Origin: Rhizodiscina lignyota
Lineage: Eukaryota; Ascomycota; Dothideomycetes; Aulographales; Rhizodiscinaceae
Reading direction: 5' to 3'
NCBI GenBank assembly: GCA_010015805.1
Contig: ML978140.1
Location: forward strand, 186,001-250,000
DNA length: 64,000 nucleotides
In this document: piece after piece, positions 32,572 through 44,243 of the stretch
How the letters are laid out: the number at the start of each line of letters is the position of its first letter
How positions within the stretch are numbered: position 1 is the stretch's first letter
Translations under genes and position numbers: made by a program
Notes under the pieces: model-generated
What the model saw: only the letters and a program-made list of their open reading frames with translations
Databases searched by the model: none
Told to the model about the DNA's origin: nothing

Positions 32572-33925
32572 TGCGGAGACCTTAATTGCGGATGACTCCT
32601 TGTCACTTCAAGCACACCTTTGTCTTCATAGTCTTCGTGTTAGAACTTAGCACTACGAGAAGTATCTAACATTTTCCAATCTTCAAATCGTATCCTAACG
32701 TGAGTGTTTCATGAGCAGGTGGGAATCAAGTAGTCAAGGAAGACAAAACCGTGCTTCAACTCTTACGTCAGTAGTTGATGCCGTACCGCGGCCATGAATT
32801 CCCTACCGCTAATCCCCCACAGATGCTATCATGCTACAAATTGTCATTAATTCTTCGAGGCTTCTCCCTTCTTTCATCTGCAACGGCGTCCCTTCCCTGT
32901 CCCGCGCGTGTCTCTTTCCCTCCCATTTCACCCGCATAAACGGTCGCTTTCTCACCCAGTTAGTACAATCTTTCCGTCCCCTTGGCTTTCCCCATCGCTG
33001 TTTCGTTGTTGCCGTAGTGTTCAGCAGAGGTCTGATAAAGGTCAATCACACTCTAGGAGATCATGAGGCATATCCTTGGTCTACACACTCTTGCTCTCTG
33101 CGGTAGCGATATATTACAGGAGTGCACGCTACGTTCGATGGCTGTCTCTTCATGCTCTTGGGAGCGCTAGAAGAAGACTATAGACTTCGTCGCTGAGCCT
33201 CCTATTCTATTCGAATACGAACTTGGAGAACAGTTTGGCGGGGGGCTGTCCTTTACTCAAGCTCCATGCTGATAATGTATCCATCAATGGCCAAGACGAA
33301 CAAGGCTGTGAAAATGGATGGCATTCATATCTCCAATACTGAAGGCATGCCGTAGGACCGGCGTGACGCGGATGCTCCCGCTTCGAATGTGGCTATTCCA
33401 CCGGGACAGTTGACCATGTCGATATCTACGATCATTGTCAACAGTCACAACTATCACCCCGAGCACGATACCAGAAGACTTCAAAACGCCCGAAAACGTC
33501 GAGAAATGGTCAATTCGCGCACCTGCAACGTGGAACGATCGAGACATACAACCTGAGATCGTGATCTCATCCCACGGCTTTGACACAAGAAATTAGGTAA
33601 AAGCGCCGTGATATCCGACCTCCTATTATTGGTTAATGAGAGCTAAGTCACAGACAGAATCGTTATTTCGTTCTTGGCCTTGAACCTTCAGAAACGCCTG
33701 CAAACAAAACCGGGATCGAAGACATTCTGCCAGGATACCTATTGGACCACGTTTCCATTCCCACAGGCCTCACATGGCCGAGATCCCCCTCGTCTCGAGG
33801 GCGCTCCCGAGATTGTTTCTTGCCGTTTTACCTGGGTGGATCCGTGGCGGAACAAGCCATTGAAATGACTGAAATGACTGGCGTATTGTAAGTTTCACAA
33901 CAAATGGTAATTTACCCCAAGGATT
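32572..33925. other. intergenic, possible coding remnant on plus strand
   Basis: Mostly non-coding 1.35 kb. On the plus strand about 33425-33596 and 33658-33896 hold open stretches of protein-like composition (for example FKTPENVEKWSIRAP and RYFVLGLEPSETPANK), but no clean start or splice joins them. They may be a fragment of a fungal gene. Nothing else is apparent. Confidence 0.3.
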
Positions 33926-36000
33926 TCATACCCTCAATTTGACAAAGACCGTCTTCCACCTTCTATGATGCCTAGCTGCACTCCGACCTTTTTCTTCGAA
34001 ATCTTTGACGGCAGACACGGAATCCTTGGCCACAGTCGGGCTTCCGAAGACGGTACTTCCATCAAAGGTCGAAGCACGCGGCGAAAGAGCATATTTGGTG
34101 TTCAGTGTCTCGTCTGGAAGACCATTTGGCGTATTCATGGTCTCTTGGCGCTGGCCTCCTGGTAATACTAGCGCCGGTATCATACTCTCGTTGGCGTTAC
34201 GTGGAACGTCTATATTGAGCCCGCCATTAAGCTGCTCGGGATTTGCCATATTTACCACCATGTTCTCTCCTTTGGGCTCTGACAAAGGCTTCTGCTTTTC
34301 ATTCTGGCCTAAGTATTCGTTCGATGACTCCTGCAAATGCTCGATTGGACGCTCGCCCTCATCCTTATCTAAGGTTTCAGCGTTCAAGTGACCGATGCTC
34401 TTCGGTGGTGATTCGATCGCTAGTGGGATAGTGATCGATGGGAAAAACTCTCGCATAATGTGCTGGTCTTTGGGCGACAGTTTCTGCAAGACACCCTGGA
34501 CCTTCTTGACCTGTTCGCTCGAAAACGCGTTTGATTCCGATTCTTGGATGCCGCGGTCTCCTGGAAAAAGAGTGGGTGCCAGGGAGAATGTTTCGGAACT
34601 GAGTGAGGGCGCAGACGACATTGCCATTTCATTCTGATATGGCATTAAATGCATGCCGTTCCGGTTTCTCCTTTGGTTGGCCCGCCGGTTTCTACGGAAG
34701 CCATCTTCCATATCCGCTCTTTCGTCTCTCTCGTGCCTTCGCTGCTCCTCCCTTTCGGCACACGAAAGATCAGCCATTGCAACCGAGAGTGGTTCATCCA
34801 CGTAATGTTTTGGCTCTGTAGGAGTTTGGAGAATCAGAATCTTGTACTCGAACATCAACTCTCGGCCAAGCAGGAGATCGAAACAGTCCAGGCCCCTCTC
34901 AACGAGATAGCATCGGATTGGAAGCCTTGGCGACTTATTGCTGAAAGTCCAGTTAAGCGTGATTTCCTCTTTTGAAACGATGGAGCCACCTCCAAGGCCG
35001 GCAATGAGTCTTGGAGACGCCAAAGGAGATACCAAGTACATGAGTCCGGCCTTTTCGACGAAATGTTTCGAAATGAATTCAACATCAGATCCAGAATCGA
35101 ATAGAGTGAATACCAAGTGCCCTCGAGGAATGGATGGGTCTGGCGCCGCAACCATTGTTTGGCGAGCATAAGGAGAGTTTTCCTTTGCCCATCGTCCGGC
35201 CGATGTGCCCGGAGCACTTTGGCTCGTTTCACTTCTGTGATTACTTAGCTCGGTGCCTTAATTAATTCGAACCTTTAACTTACCTTACGGAGCCTTGTTC
35301 GTTATGAAAAGCTACACTGCAGCAGGGTTAGAGTTGTGTAGTAATAAGTCGATTCATTGCAGTCTTACTTGGCGAGAAGCTGATTCAAGGAGAGCAGCCC
35401 TTCTTGAGAGGACGACTGGAGACCGCGGCGTCTTTGTGGCTGTGATCGACTTCGGACACCCAACTGTCCCCCTTTGGATGTTGGAAAGGCACAATCCAAA
35501 GCGTACTGATGGGTAGAATCTCGAGACCCTGATAGGCTGCTGGATACGAGAGGCGAATCTATCAACCCAGCTTGCTGAAGAGGGCTGATAAGAGCAAGGA
35601 TATCCCCAAGAGAACCTTCCTGCCTTTCAGTAATTGATAATATGCTGCTCGAAGCCATTGTTCCAAAGCCAAAAGCGGTACGAGTACCAACTAAGGTCTC
35701 CAAGTTGACCACAGTCCAGCTTAGGACGCAAGTCTCAAGGCCCAAGGTGGAGACGGGGCCGATACATATAGCCATTCAGGAATTCTCACCGGTCTAGCCA
35801 AGCTCCTTGAGCCTCCTCATTGAAGAGGCCAATCCTACGGCTCACTACAGTGGGTGCTGCAAGTCGGCAGTCGTGTGGAATAAGGCTAATGCCAGACTAT
35901 TCCGAGGAGACTGTTAGTTTTCACAGAATTGGGAAGTTTTGCCTGATCACGTTTACCGCATGATTTCAAGTATTGAAACGATTCTGATCAAAACCGCCAT
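33926..36000 (-). CDS. retropepsin-like aspartic protease domain protein, 4 exons, about 599 aa
   Basis: Exons on the minus strand are 36000-35957, 35885-35790, 35719-35369 and 35234-33926, with GT-AG introns of 71, 70 and 134 bp. Residues about 205-300 carry a retropepsin-type site, FTLFDSGSDVEFIS (D209), followed by hydrophobic strands and LLLGRELMFEYKILI. The N-terminal part has LIPHDC, RRIGLFNEEAQGAWLDRW and TLVGTRTAFGFGTMASS, a pattern I associate with accessory fungal proteins of unknown role. The C-terminal half is disordered, acidic and repetitive in Glu/Ser. The domain is related to retroelement proteases, but I see no reverse transcriptase, integrase or terminal repeats nearby. Splicing and an intact frame suggest a host gene. 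The last exon is firm; the first two are less sure. Confidence 0.6.
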
Positions 36001-36861
36001 CACATTACACAACACCTTGAACACCTTGACCCATGGGTCATGGAGCGACATCAGAAGCTAACCACGCAACATTTCCTTTTTAGAAGTATCAGGGTCTGGT
36101 AAATTCCATTAAGCCTAAATCATCTAGAAGTGAATGCATAGCGAGGATTTCAGCATTTCCATCCAATTCGATACCATCATAGTTTGTCTTGCTCCGATGG
36201 TTACCCTTAGCTCTAAGGCTTTCTCCAAACTTCATTCAGATATTGACATCCGTAAACTCTTCAAACTGTTCAAGAGCCAAAATGCCCACCTCCTCAGCCA
36301 GATGGCTGAAAGCCGATGCAAAATCAGCTCTTTTATGCTGACCCCTTTTCAGTATACACCTTGAGGCGGTCCCGTGACTTATATATTTCATTAAATTATT
36401 TTGTTACTTCCTAAGAAGACAGAACTTATCGAAAACTATTCAGATGACTGAGTTGTAACATTCGAACCATTTCCGGATGAGCTGACCGGTACTTCCACAA
36501 CAGGAGGTGGAGTACATATGCAACCACACCAAAACGTGAAGTCTTGCAGCTCGGTTGTGAATGATATCCGCCTTGAGATTTGAGATGTTCTAAGTAGGCT
36601 TCTTATTTGTTCTCGCTTACCCTAGCGTTCAGCTTGATCCAAGGATTGAGGTTGCAAGGCTGCGAGGCTGCGATAGCAGTGGCACGGTAGTGGTACTACA
36701 CTGAGATCCCAAGCTTCAGAGCGATTGAACAAGCTCTTCTCAATAAGTCAGATAATATCCCGCACCATCTATCTCTTCAACTTCATCAAAAGTCGCCATT
36801 CCCCCAATTAGCATCTCAAACTTCACAATCACAGAGCGCACGATCAGGCTCAATCTGGAGG
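36001..36861. promoter_or_regulatory. divergent intergenic, retropepsin-like / DUF6594 genes
   Basis: About 860 bp, AT-rich, between two head-to-head accessory genes. No gene or clear motif. It presumably carries both promoters. Confidence 0.4.
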
Positions 36862-38362
36862 ATGAGTAACAGGAACTCAGCATTCGAGGAGCTGGAGGCC
36901 CTCTCAGAAGAGGGATTTGCAAAATTGGCATGGATTATGTCAAGAAGCGATACTAGAAACTTAGCAATCTTCAGGAAGTTTGGTGAACTGAACATGTTTA
37001 ACCTGTTACGTCTCCAGAGCGAGCTAATGGAGCTTCACGAAGAATTCCGGTTCTTATATAAACAGGACGAATTTGAAAAATGCCGATTCGACTTCAAAGA
37101 GCTGCGCAAGTCTGATTCTGCGCAGACGAAGCGAAGAGCTTCCAATGGGGCAGGTGCGCTGAAAGGCCCATCTGCTCCCAATGACATTGGTTTGTCTCCT
37201 GGCCTCTATCCAACTGGACAGTTCAATCCTCGAGAGGCACTCGCTCCAAACAGGACAAATTATTCACACGGGCCATTTATTCATTCCGGATCATCGGCTA
37301 GTGGATCGAATACTCTAAAAGGATCAAGCCTCCTCGATTCGCCAGCCTTCCCCAGTGAGCCATACTCGCCCACTGCTTCATACCTTCCGTTTGTACCGGA
37401 TCCGTCCAATGCGGCAGTTAGTCAAAACGAAGAAGCCTCTGATTCTGAAGACGACTATTGCAACTCGGAAGATGGAAGCTCGTACAACCCAAATGATCTC
37501 CAACGGCTATCCAAAAGAATCCAGGGAAAGCTCAGAGAATACAGTAAGTGTTTATCCCCCTATCGCCAACACCAGCTAACCCTTGAAACCAGATGAAGCG
37601 CTCTGGCAGGTCTCCCGGCTCGAGAGTATCGAGACCCCACACCTGGGAAGTCTCGAATGTCTGGAAAACTGGCTTTATCAGCACAGAACAGAAGTTGAAA
37701 GAAAGAAGAATCAAAAGTTTCTCGTCAAGGCTGACGAATTCATGTACCATGAGAGCATAAAGCTGAATGACTTCATTGCGGTCCGCGCTCCGCGGACAGA
37801 TAGGGATCCATTCCAGGAGACTCTGAGTCCAAAGATTGTAAGGATCTTAATATTCTTCCGAAATATCTTTGAACACAGGTTTCGGACCAAGGTAAATGCA
37901 GCCTGCAGGCAATCCAGGTTGACTTCAAACGCTAACCTTGAGAGAGCCTTCCAAGTCTAAAGAAGACGTCGAAGCTACGAATAGTAACTCACAAGATGCA
38001 AATGCGAAGGATAAAAAAACTCCGGAAAAGGCCGAACTCGACTACCTCCGCATCCACAAGCTGGCACGGCGAGCTTCTAAGTTCAGCGCATTTTTCATCG
38101 CCATCACTGCGGCCCTGTTTCCCGTCCTCTCCATGGTTGCACTCTATTTCATAAACCGTACAATCATTAGATTGTGGGCCCTCATAGGCCTCACTTTGGC
38201 CTTCGCCCTTGCCATAAAGCTTTTCACGGCGGCAAGGAGTTCTGACATATTTGCAATAGCTGCTGGGTAAGTACCCGCCTTTCCCCTCGAGGTCTTGCTA
38301 ACATGAACTTTAGATTTGTGGCGGTCGAAGCGATTTTCATTGGAAGCCCTGGGAAGTCATAA
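36862..38362 (+). CDS. DUF6594-type fungal membrane protein, 4 exons, 449 aa
   Basis: Exons are 36862-37543, 37593-37891, 37947-38266 and 38314-38362; introns are 49, 55 and 47 bp. The N-terminal motif FAKLAWIMSRSD followed by LAIFRKFGELNMFNLLRLQSE (written as two pieces of one helix) is the hallmark of DUF6594 proteins. A Ser/Pro-rich, disordered insert (about 95-215) is unusual in length. Then come the conserved helical part with SIETPHLGSLECLENW and two or three C-terminal membrane helices (ALFPVLSMVALYFI, LWALIGLTLAFALAI, FVAVEAIFIG). The family is abundant and lineage-variable in moulds and its function is unknown; the layout suggests a membrane-anchored protein with a large cytoplasmic region. 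The tiny last exon restores the usual ending. Confidence 0.85.
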
Positions 38363-39606
38363 GCGCGCATCCGGCATCGCGTGGTCGGAGAGAATGCGCT
38401 TGGATTGAGAGAATTGATGTTGAGGTTGGATTATATAACGGCATACGAACGCCTGGCGTCTGGTTAGGCCACAATAGGAGGACCGCCCAAACTCGAGGAG
38501 GGTTTCCCTGCCCGTTGCTATTTGCGCTATCAGTAGTTTTACTGACTACAACAAAGAAATCAGAGATCTCTGCGGCAACCACAGCGTAAGCGGATACTTA
38601 TGTGCCTCTTTGCAATAACTGGTAGTTGAAAATGCAAACATGCTGCAGTTCCAGTCGTCTTTGCGACTCTTTGAATGGTAGTTTTAGATGATTATCTCTA
38701 TTCCTCGATTGGTCTTGAACAGCTGATTTGAAATAGATTAGTGTGTCGAGTCAGCCCTTAGTTAAAACAACCAATTCATCAAATTGGCTTGAGGAGAATA
38801 ATCAGATTCGAGGTAATTTCTGACAGAGAGTGAGTCATGTACTACACCATCACTTCCCTCAGAGAGCTTCCTTCCTCAATCATCGCTCCGCTCAATCATC
38901 GCTCCCGCAGCCGTGATCTATCACGAGCTGAAGAAGTACCGAAGAAGTATGAAAGGAGCCTAGTCCGCTGTATTTAGATTGCCGTCTTGGAGAAGGATGA
39001 GGCGTTAATAGAGAAGAGTTGGGGAAAAGCCGAGAACGAGATCAGGAGAATATGATGCTTCATGCTCAGGTTGAGAGCGGCATGCAGAACTGTTTTGAGA
39101 AGTGATATTGAAATTTTGCAAAGCAGCGTCTCTAGTTTGAAGGGGGTTGTTCACCCAAGTATGCCAATTTTTCAAAATCAAAGCGAATGCTTCGAGAGGA
39201 GCCCGCGAATAATCGAACAGGTACTCATTCTAGAGGGCTGGCTTAGACGTATACGGGGAACAAAGGAATTTGTGCAGCTCCCACACACTCTATGTAGTCC
39301 AGTATGTCTAGCATTCAGTTACCTCGAATGGAAGTTCAGCCGACAGTAGGACTTGACATGCGCAGCGACGCATTCAAAGTAAATGTCTTTTCGCAAGTTG
39401 GCGTGAGAAGAACAAGTAGACCCCGCGACTGACCAGGCCAACCCTTCAACATGAAGAACGAAAATGCCATCGATGAAAGATAGGGGTAGAGATGCGGAAC
39501 ACGTCGGCGCGTCAAAGTTGCCCCACGTCGACGCGAACTTCTTCCCCACTACCCACCTTTCGAATGCCTTCTATTCATCTGCTTGTTCCTATACATTACT
39601 TTCAAC
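38363..39606. other. intergenic, no gene seen
   Basis: 1.24 kb between the DUF6594 gene and Nas6. Frames such as the one near 39062-39349 have no recognisable features. The last 150 bp look like the Nas6 promoter and pyrimidine-rich leader. Confidence 0.4.
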
Positions 39607-40629
39607 ATGTCAGATCTAAAGCAAGACTCAAAGTACGCCATCCACGAAGCCGCTCGCGAAGGCAAAAGTGAGCATATCTCCTCTCCCTCAACTTCCCATA
39701 TTTTCTAACAATCTTTCCACCCAGCCAGCATAGTCGAAAGTCTTCTGAACGTACGTCTCTCCTCGGGCGCATCTCCTCCTGTTCCACCAGACTCCTAATT
39801 CCCATCTCCAGGCAAATCCACGCCTCGCAAACCGCCGTGATGAAGACGAGCGCCTGCCACTCCACTGGGCCGTGTCCTACAACCGCCTCCCGATCGTACA
39901 GCTCCTCGTGCAGACCAAAGACTTCCATGTTGACGCACCAGACGGCATGGGCTGGACGCCGCTCATGATGGCGGCGAGTCTGAAGGACGCGGATGACGTG
40001 GTGGATTTATTGTTAAGCAGGGACGCGGATGTGAATATAAAAAGTGAGCGGTTCCCTTAGAATTCCTGTAGACAGGAACTCGAGGAAAGACCCAAAGCAT
40101 GGATGGGATAAGACGATAGCTGACAGCAATACGGATGTACAGACAACGCCGGCCAGACTGCGCTGCACTTCACAGCCTCCAAGGCGAACCTCGACACTGC
40201 CCGAAAACTCATCGCTCACAAAGCCACGGCGCGCCAGAAAGACCGCCGGGGCCAACTACCACTGCATCGTGCGGCAGCGGTTGGATCCGTACCCATGATC
40301 AAGCTGCTGCTGGACAACAAGAGCCCGCTGAATGCCACTGATGTCGACGGCATGACTGCTCTGCACCACGCAATATCAGAAGGACATGGCGATGCGGCAG
40401 TGGCACTGCTCAAGGCGGGCGCGGAGAGCGACAAGCAGAGCATGGATGGGATGCTTGCGATCGAGCTGGCGCCGGATGCAAAGGTCTGCCAGCTCTCCTT
40501 GATTAATTTGAGGTAGTTTGCAAGTTTGACTTGAATTGTGTTGCTAATACCTATGCATTTTAGATTCGAAGTTTCATTCTCCAAAACGCGGAGCTCGAGG
40601 GTATCGATGTGGCGATGCCAGAATCATGA
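39607..40629 (+). CDS. nas6: proteasome assembly chaperone Nas6 (gankyrin), 5 exons, 241 aa
   Basis: Exons are 39607-39667, 39725-39750 (26 nt), 39812-40043, 40143-40483 and 40564-40629. The product consists almost wholly of about six ankyrin repeats, with clear units at LPLHWAVSYNRLPIVQLLV, GWTPLMMAASLKDADDVVDLL, GQTALHFTASKANLDTARKLI, GQLPLHRAAAVGSVPMIKLLL and GMTALHHAISEGHGDAAVALL. Length and repeat pattern match Nas6/gankyrin (PSMD10), which binds the Rpt3 ATPase and chaperones assembly of the 26S regulatory particle base. Ankyrin proteins are numerous, but the start MSDLKQDSKYAIHEAAREGK and the 241-residue all-ankyrin build point to this one. All five exons keep one frame. Confidence 0.85.
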
Positions 40630-40841
40630 GAAAATGAAAATGGCTCGAAAGTCGCCCCATGATAACCGCTAGCAATGCCCTTGTCCATCGAAAGCCAAAG
40701 ATACCCTACCCGCCAAATAAGAACCCCGAATCATACGACGAAGATGTAAAATGTCTAGCAGACTGCTCTGAAGGCATGTATGCATGCATATCAAGAAAAG
40801 AATTTAAAGAGCATGGCATGGCCGGATGAAGAAGAGCGGGA

Positions 40842-43743
40842 TCACTTCTGCGCCCTCTCCTCCGCCATCTGCCTAATAATCCCCTTCAAATCGCTCACAT
40901 CTTGCTTTAACTCCTCACACTCCTCCTGCCTCTCCCCCAGCATCTCTAGCGCCTTCTCCCACCGGTCCTTCAACTCCCCAAGCTCCTTCTCCGTGCCCTT
41001 CAGCCTGTTATCCAGGCCCCTACTCTTCTCCTCATCGGCCTCGCGCATGAGCTTCACAACCTCCGATCGCGCCTCATCCCGCTGCCCCGAAAGCCGCGAC
41101 ATCTCCTCCTTGAGCGATGCCTTCTCGGACTCAAGGCGCCGCACGGCGGCGGACATGCGCTCGACGAGCTGCACACTCGGACCGGCGTTGACTGTCGACA
41201 CGCTCATGAGGTCGGCGACGGGTGTGCCAACGCCCGCGTTGCTGCCTCTATGCTGCGGGCTTGATGTGCCTGTGGGCGGCATTTCGGATCCTAGGTCGTC
41301 GTCTGCAATAGCATCGATGCTTGGTGCCTGTAGATTCGAAGGGGAGAAGAAGCTTGAGCCATTCATCTGATGTAGGCTTATGGCACTCAGTTGCCGCGGT
41401 GACAAAATACCTGGGCTCTGGAGGTTTGACGCGGAGAGCGAGCTGGCAGAGAAAGGATGGGCGGAAGTGCGGCGCGATACAGGACGTTCGGCACCTGCCG
41501 TCGACGTGTTGACGTTCAAGCCGATATGGCTAGAATCCGGACCAGAAGACAGAGCGCGACCGCTTGGGCTGCGACGCGCATGGAGGTTGTTCAGCATGTG
41601 CAGATCTTGACCGGATGATTTACGCTGTGTGACGGAGATGGTAGGGGAGTCTGTACGGTAGCCAGGCGGCTCCATGGGCGTCTGAGCCGATGAGAACTCC
41701 AAGCGCCACTTCGTCTTCTCTTCCTCGAGCCTCTGCTGAAACTCTGCCTCCCAAACCTTCTTGTCGCTCTCGAACTGTTCACGCGCCGTGTTGAGAGTAG
41801 TCTCGGTCTGCGAAAGCCGCAGCTGAAATTTTGTGAGCTGCGCCGTCTGTTCCGCCACATCTTGTTCGAGCGTTCGCGTCCGCTCCTGCGCGCTTTCCAG
41901 TTCCTCTTCTAATCGTCGTGATTTGGAGTTGACCTCGCGGGCCTTCTTGCGCACGTCAGCCTCCCGCTTGCTGATGTCGTCGCGTTCCTTTTCGAGAGCT
42001 GCGACGCGAGCATTGAGTGTGCCTTCGATGCCCTGCCAATTCTCGCTCGCAAGGGCGTATTGTGTCTGCAGGGTCTCAATTTGGCGGAGGAGCTTCGCTT
42101 GTGAGTCGCCTGTGGCGCCGGAGGAGGCCTCTTCGGTGCGGGAGCGGAGGAGTTCCAGCTTGGTCTCTAGATTCTGCATGACTAAAAGTTAGAATAGATA
42201 TTCGAACCACTTGTGTATTACGGCGCCCCAAATGATAACATAACGTACCGTGACTTCACTTCTCAACTCAATCTCCACCATCTTCGCCCGCTCTTCTTTC
42301 CTAATGGCATCTGCTTTCGCATCTTTCACCTCGGTCTTGGCCCTGTCCTCGGCAAGCTTCTTTTCTATTCTCAGGTTCTCCAGCTCCTCTCTCAGATCAG
42401 CAACGGTCCGCTTTTCTTGCTCCAACTGTTCCTCCTTCGCCTTCTTCTCAGCATCCTCCGCGCGCCCTATCGCATCCGCAAGCTGTCGTCTCAGATCCCT
42501 AATCAGCTCTAGACTCTGCTCCTTCTCTCTCTTCAGCTCATCCACATCCTTCTCAATACGGCTTACAATCCTAATCTTCTCCTCTGCCTCCTTAATCCTC
42601 GCCTCAGCCTTCCTCCTCCCCTCCTTCTCCTCATTATATCCTTTCTCCAACCTCTCCAACCTCCTCTTCACCTCCGCCTCGCCCTTCTCCCGTGCCGCGT
42701 TCTGCGTCCGCACCTTCTTCAGCGTCTCGCTGAATTGGAACGCCTCTTTGCTCCGCGCCTCAGCCTCGCGCATCAGATCCACGATGCTCTGGTCCTTTTC
42801 TGCGAGCTTCTTCTCTAGACTGCCGGGCTCGGCATCCTCTTTCGCCTGCTTCGCCGCCTCTTCGGCATATTTCGCTAGTGCTTTGAGCTTTGCCTGTAGT
42901 GCGTCTATTCGCTCGAGGTGCGTGAGCATTTCCTCGCGGCGCTGCTTGTCTTCATCTTCACGTTCTTTTGTTATGCGTTCGAGTTCGGCTTCGAGAGTGG
43001 AGGGGGTGCGGCGGAGGGGTGTCGGCGCAGGAGGTGGTTCTGGTTCGGCAGCGGTGGAGGATTGGGATATGGCTTCGAGAGAGGGGCGGGAGGGTAAGGA
43101 GTCTTGTGAGGGTCGTGGTGATGCGGCTTCTGGTAGTTCTAATGTAGGTATGCTGGGGGCTGCTGGAGTTTCTTCGCTGGGTTGCGCTTGGCCCGTCAAA
43201 GGTTCGGCCTGAGTATCAGGCGTGTCCAGTGATTGAGTGTCCTTTTCGCGTTCTTGCTGCTCAGCTGGCGCCTCAGATATTGATATCGCATCCGATGTTT
43301 TCGAATCAATACTCATTCGCGGCGCAGCAGTTGGCTTCAGCGTTGGGCTCTGGCCTGGCGTTCCCTTCTCCGACCCTGGTGGTCTACTGCCAGCTCTTGA
43401 TCCTTCAGCGCCCTTATTCACAGCCTTTGCCAATCGCTCTTGCAGTCTGCCATTTGTCCGGCTTCGTGATGATGCTCGAGAATCTACGCTTCCAGTATTA
43501 GACGCTATACCTTGGCGTGCTTGATTACGCTCCTGAATACATACCGTCATCTCCCTTGTTCTGCGGTTCTGTTGCCTTCAATTTAGCATCTAACTTTGTC
43601 GCGGCCAGTGCCCTGGAGCGTGCTCTCGACTGATCCTCTTCAGAGAGGATGTTGTCGAGTCGCGACTCCAGGCCAGCGACTGCACCGGATAGAAACGAGC
43701 CCCATCCTCCAGCAGGCTTGTTCGACTTCTGCGGTCCGCTCAT
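40842..43743 (-). CDS. TMF1/Sgm1-type golgin coiled-coil protein, 3 exons, 928 aa
   Basis: Exons on the minus strand are 43743-43545, 43504-42249 and 42173-40842; introns are 40 and 75 bp. The N-terminus GGWGSFLSGAVAGLESRLDNIL is the conserved start of TMF-type golgins. A disordered Pro/Ser region (about 70-230) follows, then long coiled coil (about 240-680), a Ser-rich stretch with NLHARRSPSGRALSS, and a C-terminal TMF/TATA-binding coil with LVERMSAAVRRLESEKASL (about 810 to the end). TMF1 (yeast Sgm1) binds Rab6/Ypt6 at the Golgi and helps tether retrograde vesicles; its old name refers to a proposed TATA-element role. Length suits the family. Strong Lys/Glu bias produces long spurious frames on the other strand. 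Confidence 0.88.
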
Positions 43744-44243
43744 CGTTGCGGCACGGGGCGCCTCGCAAGTCCAATGGCTAGGAAACTATCTCACACGTTG
43801 TCGTCGGTGGAGGTATAAGGAGCCGCGTGGCATGGCTGCAGATGGAATCCTACTTTTCGACTGGAATGTCAGTCTTATGACATTGTTTCGGCGGTGGGTA
43901 CCAGCATGAACGGTTCGTCAACGTTCCGAGGAAACAATCGAGGGATCTCAGCAGGGTGCGGAATATCCAAGCTGCGGGGAGGCACTTCTTCCAGAAGTTG
44001 ATTGAAACTTTTGGCAACGTTTCGATTGCGTGTATATCTGCGGAGCAAGCAAGGATGGTAGGATGGGGTCTAGTTCCCTGTGTGCCTCACGCCGCGTCTA
44101 GTGAATGACACGATTGACACCTGGTGGCTGCCGGCTTGGCACGCCGCCCCGAATATCCTGATCTTGAGGGATTGGACGACCGCTCCTTGAATGCAGAATA
44201 CAACATTCTCTGTGAATTGATTCTAAGAGAGCTGAAATCCAAG
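43744..44243. promoter_or_regulatory. divergent promoter, golgin / nitrilase
   Basis: 500 bp head-to-head intergenic region, no gene. The nitrilase frame is open upstream of its ATG to about 44124 but without an ATG, so this is taken as leader. Confidence 0.4.

Noticed and set aside
42250-43212. 320-codon plus-strand frame opposite the golgin
   Set aside because: Ser-rich composition is the mirror of the Lys/Glu-rich coiled coil on the minus strand; a codon-bias shadow.
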